DNA of 10,733 bases from Bacillota bacterium (GTDB taxonomy: Bacteria > Bacillota > Clostridia > Christensenellales > Aristaeellaceae): NCBI GenBank assembly GCA_023458835.1, contig JAEWWY010000137.1, positions 1 through 10,733 on the forward strand. Reading direction: 5' to 3'. The notes beneath the pieces were generated by a model. That model ran no database searches and was not told where the DNA came from. It was given only the letters and a program-made list of their open reading frames with translations. Shown piece by piece: positions 1 to 6,212 of this stretch. Positions within the stretch are counted from its first letter, which is position 1. Every line of letters begins with the position of its first letter. Position numbers and translations under genes: made by a program.

Positions 1-2
1 AA

Positions 3-899
3 GCAATGAATGAAGTGAGCGGCATGGCCGATAGGCTGCTGGAGGTGTACCGCGGGCGCCTTCAGAAAATCGACTGGCTAAGCCCGGAAACAATCGAGGG
101 TGCCATCCGAAAGCTGGACAACATGTCGATCTTTGTCGGGTATCCGGACATAATCTCCAACACATATTCACTTCTCCGGGTAATCCCGGCAAATAAAGAG
201 GGGAACCTTCTTAAGAACATGTCTGTGTTGAGCCGTATCAAAATGCGGTCGGATTTTGACAGTTGCGGAGGACCGGTTGACCCACTGCTCTGGCCTTTCA
301 GCGCTTGTACCGTCAACGCAATGTATGACGACAACAGGAATGCTATCATTTTCCCGGCCGCAATCCTTCAAGCACCGTTTTTCAGTCTGAAACAGTCCAT
401 AAGCGCCAATTACGGCGGCATCGGCACGGTCATTGCTCATGAAATCACCCATGCCTTTGATTCAAACGGAGCAAAATATGATGAGAACGGAAGTCTGAAA
501 AACTGGTGGACCGATGCGGACTACAATGCTTTTGAATCGCGTTCTTCCGCTATGATCGACCTATTTGACGGTATAGCGTATGCTGATGGAGTGGTCAATG
601 GTACACTGACCGTCGCAGAAAATATCGCCGATGCGGGTGGCCTGTCCAGTTCGCTGGAGGCGGTCCGTTTGTTTCCGGGCCATGATCTTCAGGAGTTTTT
701 CGAGAACTACGCAGTTATCTTCCGTATGAAAGCCACGCCGGATGCGGAAAAGATATTGCTTGCCGTCGATCCACACGCACCTGCGAAGTTACGCATCAAC
801 GTACAACTGCAAAATCTTGATGACTTTTATACCGCCTACGATGTACAACCCGGCGATGGTATGTACCTGCCGCCCGAAAGGAGGGTCACTTTATGGTGA
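3..899 (+). CDS. M13 family zinc metallopeptidase (PepO/neprilysin-like), C-terminal part
   Basis: This is the C-terminal catalytic part of an M13 endopeptidase, a family that cleaves short peptides. Counting from the Met at position 6, the zinc-binding HEITH motif is at residues 145-149 (ligands His145 and His149, catalytic Glu146). The third ligand Glu205 and Asp209 lie in ENIADAGG. A substrate-binding NAxY motif (NAMY, 104-107) and the typical C-terminal stretch DPHAPAKLR...GDGMYLPPERRVTLW are also present, so the active site and the natural C-terminus are complete. Family members usually have about 630-700 residues and only about 300 are visible. The frame is open to the left edge, so the true start lies outside the window and the Met at 6 is internal. 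Whether the enzyme is secreted, membrane-anchored or cytoplasmic cannot be judged without the N-terminus. Its GC content is clearly lower than that of the genes to the right of 1677. The family call is firm; the peptide substrate is unknown. Confidence 0.93.
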   Translation, partial: AMNEVSGMADRLLEVYRGRLQKIDWLSPETIEGAIRKLDNMSIFVGYPDIISNTYSLLRVIPANKEGNLLKNMSVLSRIKMRSDFDSCGGPVDPLLWPFSACTVNAMYDDNRNAIIFPAAILQAPFFSLKQSISANYGGIGTVIAHEITHAFDSNGAKYDENGSLKNWWTDADYNAFESRSSAMIDLFDGIAYADGVVNGTLTVAENIADAGGLSSSLEAVRLFPGHDLQEFFENYAVIFRMKATPDAEKILLAVDPHAPAKLRINVQLQNLDDFYTAYDVQPGDGMYLPPERRVTLW

Positions 900-920
900 T
901 CCACTTATAATCTTTTCAGA

Positions 921-1172
921 TTATTTCCTCCCTTGCAGCGCTTTCAATGCTTTATTGATCTCGGTGGCCTCCTTGTAGTCCAGTTGCCGAATCACCAAAT
1001 TGACCGCAAGATAAACAACAAAAACCGCAAGGGTAAAGTTGGCAGTATCGTTAACGCCACGGAGAATCCCCACCCAATGTCCGAGCACGACCAGCATCGT
1101 TTCCAGCAGTGCGAAGTGAACGAGTTTGCGAATCAACGCTTGACGGAAGGGCAGTTCCTTTGGCAGGTCGGC
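921..1172 (-). pseudogene. DUF3021-like membrane protein, C-terminal remnant
   Basis: Read on the minus strand, this stretch encodes a credible C-terminal end of a small membrane protein. There are two hydrophobic segments (around HFALLETMLVVLGHWVGIL and ANFTLAVFVVYLAVNLVI), then a charged tail ending EINKALKALQGRK and a TAA stop at 921-923. Two closing helices followed by a tail with an I-N-x-x-L-K pattern resemble DUF3021 proteins, which often sit beside LytTR regulators; that match is from memory. Upstream of about 1172 the minus frame stays open to 1373, but there it is only the antisense of a VanY-like domain. The N-terminal half of this gene is therefore missing, apparently replaced at a recombination or deletion junction. 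No start codon or ribosome binding site belongs to it. It faces the M13 gene tail to tail, with 21 bases between the stop codons. It could also be an unrelated two-helix membrane protein. Confidence 0.55.
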
Positions 1173-1562
1173 GATGGCTACCGCTCCATCCAAACGCAAC
1201 AAAGGGTTTGGGAGGATACATATCAAAAATACCGCACCGTCAACGGCCTGTCCAAAGAAACGGCCGAGGAGGCGACCAGGCGCCGGGTGGCCACACCAGG
1301 CGCCAGCGAGCACCATACCGGGCTGGCTGTTGACCTCACCGTGCCGGGGGAATCCTTCCTCAAAACGCCGCAATCCGCATGGTTTCGGGAAAACTGCTGG
1401 GACTACGGCTTTATTATCCGGTACACGGAGGAGAAGGAGCGGCTGACGGGTACTTCCGCCAAGCCTTGGCGTATCCGGTATGTGGGCCTTCCCTATTCTC
1501 TTCTCATGAAAGAAAAGGGGCTCTGCCTGGAGGAGTATATGGCGATTCTGCTAGCATCTTAA
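1165..1562 (+). pseudogene. VanY-type D-alanyl-D-alanine carboxypeptidase remnant (inactive)
   Basis: This encodes the C-terminal two thirds of a VanY/peptidase M15B domain, whose members trim the terminal D-Ala of peptidoglycan stem peptides. In the open frame that starts at 933, recognisable family sequence begins at DGYRSIQTQQ (from residue 81). The zinc motif SxHxxGxAxD follows with Ser125, His127 and Asp134, and then the closing block PWRIRYVG (178-185). Residues 1 to about 78 of that frame are only antisense of the neighbouring membrane-protein fragment, so the real N-terminus, including any signal peptide or anchor, is gone. The usual E-P-W-H of the active site reads K-P-W-R: the catalytic Glu is Lys177 (codon 1461-1463) and the zinc-ligand His is Arg180 (codon 1470-1472). 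Both an N-terminal truncation and a dead active site argue for a decaying gene. The reading frame is otherwise intact to a TAA stop, so loss may be recent. Confidence 0.75.
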
Positions 1563-1581
1563 AACCATTCCTCCACATATC

Positions 1582-1618
1582 AAAAACGGCTGGATCCTTT
1601 TGGTGTCTCAGCCATTTT
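1582..1618. terminator. Bidirectional Rho-independent terminator
   Basis: The stem GGCTG (1588-1592) pairs with CAGCC (1609-1613). After one mismatch it extends through AAAA (1583-1586) pairing with TTTT (1615-1618). The loop is about 16 bases. Seen from the minus strand, five T residues follow the stem; seen from the plus strand, four. It lies between the plus-strand VanY remnant, ending at 1562, and the minus-strand oxidoreductase, ending at 1677, which is where a shared terminator of convergent genes is expected. The long loop lowers confidence. Confidence 0.45.
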
Positions 1619-1676
1619 AGCCTGTCAAAAAACCCATTTCTCAATTTTGTGCATTTCTGAGGGGTGTGCACCATTG

Positions 1677-3554
1677 TCAGAATACGCGGCGTGCAACCCG
1701 GCAGCCGCCCGGCGCATGGGACAATTCCGATGTCAGCGCCCGGGCGCTTAAGGCGATGGCCCGGGCGGAGCAGCCTGCCAAGCTATTCAGCACCTGAAGG
1801 CCGGCCGGGTCACCAAGGCGCGCCAGCGCCTCCCCAAGGGCCAGCCTGAGCATGAGGTACCTTTCGGCCAGCAGCAGATCCCCTTCCCGGCTTTCCCGCA
1901 GCTCCGGCAAGTCCAAAAGCGCGCGGAGCATGGGCGCGAACGCGTCCCCGCTCCGGCGCGCGGCCACATAGGCGAAGCTTTCCACGTAGCAGTACACGCC
2001 CGAGCGCAGATCGCGCCAGTCCCGCGGGCCGCGGATCAGCCTGTCCAGCACCTGCTCAAACAAACGGGGAACATCGGGGTGGCTGCACCAGGCCAGGGTA
2101 TTGAGCAGGTACACCGTTTCCGGCATCAGGCCATGGTCCGGCAAAAGCTGGCCGAAGGTGACGGGCCCCTCCCGCCTGGGAAGGCCCCGGGTCCCCTTCA
2201 GGCTGTCCCGTATCCTTGCCATTACCGAAGGGCCCCCGGCCTGCCCGCCATGCCAGAGCAGCAGGCGGGAAAGCAGCAGCTTCCTGTCCGTACCCTCCGC
2301 TTCCGCCGAAAAGGCGTGCCGGAGCGCGGGAAGCATGGTTTGGGAAGGCGCCAGAAAGCAGGCGATTACCGGCTGCTGGCACGGCATGAACTGCCCCGGA
2401 TCCATGTCCAGCCATTCCAGGGTTTCCTGTCCGGTAAGGGCGGCCACCATCTCCTCAGGACCAAGCGCCTGCGCGTTCTTCTCCATGATCCTTTGCCCGC
2501 CCGCCGCCTCAATGGCCCCGCGCACCCCCTTGGCCTCCCAGGCGGGCGCCCGCTGCCTGACAGCCTCCGCAGCCAGCACGCCCAAGGCAAACCCCTGCTG
2601 CTGCAGGTCCGGCTGCATGCGCAGGCCAGGCAGCGCGTCATGGCTGCAGCCGATGGCCTTTCCCCCTACCAGCAGGCCATGGATGGGAGCGCCGCCCTCC
2701 CCCAGGGGGATCACGGCGCCCAGGGGCACATTCATCATAAGGTTGGGCGGCAGCAGGCCCGCGTACACAAGGTCGCAGGTCACGCGGCCCTTGGGATCGT
2801 AATTGCTGAAGCACTGGTACAGCGTGCCCTGCGGCTCGCCCATGGCCAGAAGACCATCCAGAGTAACGTCGCACAGGCTTTTGATATGGCGGCTTTCCCG
2901 CAGCGCCACATAGCCGCCATGGTCATACATGTTTTCGCCCAGGGTGCGCCCGGCCATGATAAAGCGCGTATAATCCATGGGGCAGCCCACATGCACCATG
3001 GTGGAAAAGTTGTTGCGGTAGGCGGAAGGTGTGGTATACTGTGCAAGGGATGCCCAATACGTGAGCGCGCCGGAGGCTGTGCCATAGCTATGCCCCGCGC
3101 CGGCCAGCATGGCCACGTCCGCGTCCCCCGTGGCATCGATCACCATGGCGGCTTTTGCCAGGTGCAGCCGGCCCCCGCAGGCGTACGCCACGCCCCTTAC
3201 GGCGCCTTGCTCCAAAAGGGCGGCGCATACGGTTGCTTCCAATACGACCTGCACCCCCGCCTCAAGGCAGAGGGAAAGCAGCGCATGGGCCTTCAAATCA
3301 GGCAGGAATACATCGTGCTCATTCCACAGGCAGCGGCCCCGGTCAAGGCTCAAATCCCGGTACAGCGCGCCCACCCGCCCGTCGATCATGGCGGTGGCCC
3401 CGTCCCGGGTGCCGAACCAGTAGGTGCTCACGCCACCGCAGGTGGCCGTTCCTCCCAGCATGCCGTTCATCTCCAGCAGCAGCACGCGCGTTCCCTGCCG
3501 CGCTGCGCTCAAGGCGGCCACCGCGCCGCTGGTGCCCCCGCCCGCCACCACCAC
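1677..3554 (-). CDS. FAD-dependent oxidoreductase (PF12831-type), C-terminal part of a frameshifted gene
   Basis: This is a flavoprotein dehydrogenase or oxidase of the FAD_oxidored type; the substrate is unknown. Numbering from the GTG at 3554, the dinucleotide-binding GGGTSG is at 5-10 and the ribose-binding Glu is Glu28 in LLLEMNG, followed by MLGGTATCGG. The ATGDAD motif is at 141-146, and the C-terminal FAD contact GLLVGGKAIGCSHDALPGLRM is around 293-313. Residues from about 430 onward are helical and HEAT-like, a tail I recall from large members of this family. No signal peptide is seen. The frame is open upstream to 3671 but has no good start with a ribosome binding site. The strand before GGGTSG reads DVVVA, with Asp just upstream of the GTG, so the GTG lies inside a beta strand and is not a natural start. 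The 5' continuation is in the other frame (3562-4467), separated by one extra base. Removing it gives one protein of about 929 residues. Confidence 0.85.
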   Translation of the reverse strand: MVVAGGGTSGAVAALSAARQGTRVLLLEMNGMLGGTATCGGVSTYWFGTRDGATAMIDGRVGALYRDLSLDRGRCLWNEHDVFLPDLKAHALLSLCLEAGVQVVLEATVCAALLEQGAVRGVAYACGGRLHLAKAAMVIDATGDADVAMLAGAGHSYGTASGALTYWASLAQYTTPSAYRNNFSTMVHVGCPMDYTRFIMAGRTLGENMYDHGGYVALRESRHIKSLCDVTLDGLLAMGEPQGTLYQCFSNYDPKGRVTCDLVYAGLLPPNLMMNVPLGAVIPLGEGGAPIHGLLVGGKAIGCSHDALPGLRMQPDLQQQGFALGVLAAEAVRQRAPAWEAKGVRGAIEAAGGQRIMEKNAQALGPEEMVAALTGQETLEWLDMDPGQFMPCQQPVIACFLAPSQTMLPALRHAFSAEAEGTDRKLLLSRLLLWHGGQAGGPSVMARIRDSLKGTRGLPRREGPVTFGQLLPDHGLMPETVYLLNTLAWCSHPDVPRLFEQVLDRLIRGPRDWRDLRSGVYCYVESFAYVAARRSGDAFAPMLRALLDLPELRESREGDLLLAERYLMLRLALGEALARLGDPAGLQVLNSLAGCSARAIALSARALTSELSHAPGGCRVARRVF

Positions 3555-4467
3555 ATCCCCCTGCCATTGGGTTTGGACGCAAGGGGGGTATAAACGCTTC
3601 GCTCCGGTCAGGATACAGGGGATTGATGTGGGAAAGTTCCGCCGTCGCTTCGCCCCCGGGCGCGAGACCGCTTAATCCTCGGGGGCAGTCAAGGCCCCAC
3701 CGGATGCAAGCCAAAAGATCCCGGCGAACAAGGCAGGCTGCGCCGCTGCGGGCGAGGGTCAAACCCTCAAGGCCCGGGAGCCGTTTGGCGGCGGCAAAGG
3801 CAGCCAGGGCAAGGGCGTATACCGAATGGCGGTCACAGGCCGCTTCCGGCAGCGCTTTTCCCCGGATGGGAATATGCATCACCCCATGCCCGGCGCCCGC
3901 GGCGCCTGATGCAAAGCAGACCTGCGCATCCCCCGGAATGAAAAGCGCGCCTTCCCGGATGGTCCGGCCCAGGGAAAAGGGCCCCGGCAGCGAAGGCGGC
4001 AGCGCCATCACATGCAGGCAGTATATCCGGGAATCCTCCTCCCCGGGCGCATCCATGCCGCGGCAGTCATACACGTCACGGCAGGGGATCGCGTACAGGC
4101 CGGACTTGTGCGCCGCCAGCAGGCGGCCGTTTTCAAATGCCAGCACCTGAGCGGCGTACAGCAGGCGGATGCCGGCTTGGGCGCACAGCGCTTCCCCGTG
4201 GCGCTTCAGCCTGTCGGGATGCATGAGCCCCTCCCGGGCCTGGCATTCACCGGGGAACAGCCGCCGGAAATACGCGCTGTCTTCCCCGTCGGCTGTCTCA
4301 TAGCAGGCGGAACGGTCCATTTCGCGGTACAGGCAGGTTCCCTGCTCTATGAGCAGCACTTCCTCCCCCGCTTCCGCGTGGATCAGCGCGCATGCAAGGC
4401 CCGCGGCGTTTCCGCCCAGAACCACGGTTTTGGACGATGTGAGGATGGGTACACTTATCTGCTTCAT
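3343..4467 (-). CDS. FAD-dependent oxidoreductase, N-terminal part of the same frameshifted gene
   Basis: This is the 5' portion of the oxidoreductase that continues at 1677-3554. The start at 4467 (MKQISVPIL) is supported by GGGAGG eight bases upstream; an ATG at 4494 has no such site. A Rossmann-like segment opens the protein: VVLGGNAAG (15-23), where Asn20 replaces the usual third Gly, followed by EVLLIEQ with the acidic end of strand two at Glu41. Meaningful sequence runs to about residue 302 (SEAFIPPLRPNPMA). After that the frame is antisense-like junk (GGCGGGGRGHQRR...) to the stop at 3343. Dropping one base at 3557-3561 joins PNPMAG directly to DVVVAGGGTSG of the second FAD domain. The N-terminal domain looks like a degenerate nucleotide-binding fold, so it may be structural. 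The gene is divergent from the ROK-SIS operon with 65 bases between starts, which suggests shared control. Confidence 0.72.
   Translation of the reverse strand: MKQISVPILTSSKTVVLGGNAAGLACALIHAEAGEEVLLIEQGTCLYREMDRSACYETADGEDSAYFRRLFPGECQAREGLMHPDRLKRHGEALCAQAGIRLLYAAQVLAFENGRLLAAHKSGLYAIPCRDVYDCRGMDAPGEEDSRIYCLHVMALPPSLPGPFSLGRTIREGALFIPGDAQVCFASGAAGAGHGVMHIPIRGKALPEAACDRHSVYALALAAFAAAKRLPGLEGLTLARSGAACLVRRDLLACIRWGLDCPRGLSGLAPGGEATAELSHINPLYPDRSEAFIPPLRPNPMAGGCGGGGRGHQRRGGRLERSAAGNARAAAGDERHAGRNGHLRWREHLLVRHPGRGHRHDRRAGGRAVPGFEP
3557..3561 (-). other. Frameshift site in a five-base homopolymer
   Basis: Five C on the plus strand (five G on the coding strand) lie exactly where coding potential moves from one minus frame to the other. 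With four G the reading becomes P-N-P-M-A-G-D-V-V-V-A-G-G-G-T-S-G, a smooth join into a canonical FAD motif. The distance from the start at 4467 to the stop at 1677 is 2791 bases, which is 930 codons plus one base. That is consistent with a single inserted base, either a true mutation or a homopolymer sequencing error. Confidence 0.8.
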
Positions 4468-4475
4468 TTGGGCTG

Positions 4476-4481
4476 CCTCCC
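4476..4481 (-). promoter_or_regulatory. Ribosome binding site of the FAD oxidoreductase
   Basis: GGGAGG on the minus strand with eight bases to the ATG at 4467. It decides the start in favour of MKQISV over the in-frame ATG at 4494, which has no purine-rich site before it. Confidence 0.75.
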
Positions 4482-4492
4482 GCCTTCGATTC

Positions 4493-4501
4493 ATGATAAC
4501 A
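4493..4501 (-). promoter_or_regulatory. Possible extended -10 promoter for the FAD oxidoreductase
   Basis: On the minus strand the sequence reads TG-T-TATCAT, an extended -10 element with five of six matches to TATAAT. There is no convincing -35 box 16-18 bases upstream, as is common for extended -10 promoters. Transcription would start just upstream of the ribosome binding site and leave a leader of roughly 20 bases. This is based on consensus matching only. Confidence 0.33.
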
Positions 4502-4517
4502 TGCTTGCGTAGCAAAA

Positions 4518-4525
4518 GAGAGGGG
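4518..4525 (+). promoter_or_regulatory. Ribosome binding site of the ROK-SIS fusion gene
   Basis: GAGAGGGG ends seven bases before the ATG at 4533. The TTG at 4527, two codons earlier in the same frame, is only one base from this site, so the ATG is the likely start. Confidence 0.68.
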
Positions 4526-4532
4526 TTTGACC

Positions 4533-6212
4533 ATGATAAAAAGCGCTTCCGCACAAGCGCCCTTTCTGGGCCTGGATATCGGTGGTACAAAATGCGCCAT
4601 CCTGCTTGCCCATGTGGATGGCGGCATACATATAGACGATAAAATGTGCTTTGACACCCAGGCGGAACTGGGCCGGGACCATACCCTGAACAGGCTTTAT
4701 GAAACCATCGGGGCGATGCTCGCAAAGCACGGCCTTGAGGCCGGGGATATCAAAGCCATCGGCGTAAGCTGCGGCGGGCCGCTGGACAGCAGAAGCGGGG
4801 TGGTGCTGTGCCCGCCCAACCTGCCCGGCTGGGTGAATGTGCCCCTGGCCCAGATGCTTACCGACCGCTACGGCGTGCCGGCCTTTCTTCAAAACGACGC
4901 CAACGCCTGCGCTCTGGTAGAGTGGAAGCTGGGCGCCGGCCGCGGCACGCGGAACATGGTGTTTTTGACCATGGGCACCGGCATGGGCGCCGGGATCATC
5001 GCCGAAGGGAATCTGCTTTGCGGCATGAACGGCATGGGGGGCGAGGTAGGGCACCTGCGGCTTAAGGAGGATGGCCCGGTGGGCTTTGGAAAGGCCGGGT
5101 CCTTCGAGGGCTTCACCAGCGGCGGCGGCATCGGCCGCCAGGCGCAAGCATGGACGCAGCGGCTGTGCCTTAAGGGAACGCCCCCCAAATGGACGCGGGA
5201 CGGCGTGCCGGAACAGGATATCACCACCCGGCTGATCGCCGATTATGCCAAGGCCGGGGACGCGGATGCCCTTGCCATCTTCACCCATGTGGGGGAGATG
5301 CTCGGGCGCGGCCTGAGCCTTTTGGTGGATACCCTGAATCCGGAGCGCATCGTGATCGGCAGCGTGTTCGTCCGCTGCGAGGAACTGCTGCGCCCCGCCA
5401 TGGAGGAGGCGCTCCGCCGGGAGGCGATCCCCTTCTCGCTGCGGGGCCTGAAGGTGGCGCCTGCCGCCACCGGGGAAGCGCTTGGGGACCTGGCCAGCAT
5501 CATGGCGGCGCTGTACGCCCTTGACATAGACCCCATGGAGGAGGCCTGCGAGCGCGATCCCAAGGTGCTTGGGCACCTGGAACAGGCCATTGAGCGCCAT
5601 CCGGACCTCAAGGACCAGCGCGGCCCGCTGCTGGCGGTGTATCAAGCGCTGAAAAGCTGCTTCCACAAGGGCGGAAAGCTGCTGATCGCCGGCAACGGCG
5701 GAAGCTGCGCCGACGCGCAGCATATTGCCGGAGAGCTGATGAAGGGCTTTTACCTGAGCCGCCCGCTGCCTGAAGACCAGCGGGAGGCTATTGCCCAGGC
5801 CACCCGGGATAGCATGCCCGGTGCGCAGCTTAAGCTGCAGGGCGCGCTGCCGGTGATCGTGCTCAGCGACCACAGCGCCTTATCCACCGCTTTTGCCAAC
5901 GATGTCAGCCCGGATTTGATGTTTGCCCAGCAGGTGGTGGGGTATGGCCGCCCGGGGGATGTGTTCCTGGGGATAAGCACCAGCGGCAACGCCCGCAACG
6001 TGCTGCTGGCGGCGCAGGTGGCAAAGGCCAGGGGGCTCGCGGTGCTGGGGCTGACCGGCGGGACAGGCGGCAAGCTTGCAAAAGCCGCCGATGAAGCGGT
6101 GGTTGTGAAGGGCGATTCCCCCGCGGATGTGCAGGAGCTTCACCTGCCGGCCTACCACGCCTTGTGCGCCATGCTGGAGGAGCATTTTTTCGGAACCCGG
6201 GAGGATGTTTGA
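4533..6212 (+). CDS. Fusion of ROK-family sugar kinase and GmhA-like SIS sugar-phosphate isomerase
   Basis: A 559-residue cytoplasmic two-domain protein. Residues 1 to about 310 form a ROK kinase: phosphate-binding DIGGTK at 15-20, catalytic Asp122 in QNDANA, a glycine-rich MGTGMGAGI loop, and EVGH with His174. The zinc motif CxCGxxGCxE expected after this His is replaced by GPVGFGKAGSFE (181-192), so all three cysteines are missing. Residues from about 345 to 559 form a complete SIS domain like phosphoheptose isomerase GmhA: GNGGSCADAQH (387-397), Glu401, GISTSGN, and a C-terminal QELHLPAYH. His397, Glu401, Gln534 and His542 match GmhA metal and catalytic positions. About 26 extra residues lie between Glu401 and His542 compared with E. 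coli GmhA, as I recall for clostridial SIS proteins. A likely role is to phosphorylate a sugar and isomerise the product. It is first in an operon with the GH36 gene, whose start codon directly follows its stop. The true sugar is unknown. Confidence 0.9.
   Translation: MIKSASAQAPFLGLDIGGTKCAILLAHVDGGIHIDDKMCFDTQAELGRDHTLNRLYETIGAMLAKHGLEAGDIKAIGVSCGGPLDSRSGVVLCPPNLPGWVNVPLAQMLTDRYGVPAFLQNDANACALVEWKLGAGRGTRNMVFLTMGTGMGAGIIAEGNLLCGMNGMGGEVGHLRLKEDGPVGFGKAGSFEGFTSGGGIGRQAQAWTQRLCLKGTPPKWTRDGVPEQDITTRLIADYAKAGDADALAIFTHVGEMLGRGLSLLVDTLNPERIVIGSVFVRCEELLRPAMEEALRREAIPFSLRGLKVAPAATGEALGDLASIMAALYALDIDPMEEACERDPKVLGHLEQAIERHPDLKDQRGPLLAVYQALKSCFHKGGKLLIAGNGGSCADAQHIAGELMKGFYLSRPLPEDQREAIAQATRDSMPGAQLKLQGALPVIVLSDHSALSTAFANDVSPDLMFAQQVVGYGRPGDVFLGISTSGNARNVLLAAQVAKARGLAVLGLTGGTGGKLAKAADEAVVVKGDSPADVQELHLPAYHALCAMLEEHFFGTREDV
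6199..6204 (+). promoter_or_regulatory. Ribosome binding site of the GH36 gene, inside the upstream coding region
   Basis: GGGAGG lies eight bases before the ATG at 6213 and overlaps the last codons of the ROK-SIS gene. The stop TGA (6210-6212) abuts the start codon, so the two genes are probably translationally coupled. Confidence 0.75.

Noticed and set aside
907..924. Inverted repeat ATAATC-TTTTCA-GATTAT after the M13 gene
   Set aside because: The stem is six A/T-rich pairs with one G-C, overlaps the stop codon of the minus-strand remnant and has no proper T-tract; too weak to call a terminator.
933..1164. The first 77 residues of the frame that continues into the VanY domain
   Set aside because: They are the antisense of the membrane-protein tail and do not resemble a VanY N-terminus or signal peptide.
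1649..1671. Short inverted repeat GTGCA...TGCAC after the oxidoreductase stop
   Set aside because: Only five pairs with a loop of about 13 bases and no T-run; the hairpin at 1582-1618 is a better terminator.
2079..3593. A 504-residue open frame on the plus strand opposite the FAD oxidoreductase
   Set aside because: It is the antisense of a well-supported flavoprotein in GC-rich DNA; the product is rich in Arg, Gly, Ala and His and shows no recognisable domain.
4527..4529. TTG as start of the ROK-SIS gene
   Set aside because: It lies one base from the ribosome binding site; the ATG at 4533 has normal spacing of seven bases.
4491..5873. A 460-residue open frame on the minus strand opposite the ROK-SIS gene
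   Set aside because: Antisense shadow of a gene with clear kinase and isomerase motifs; low-complexity composition and no domain.
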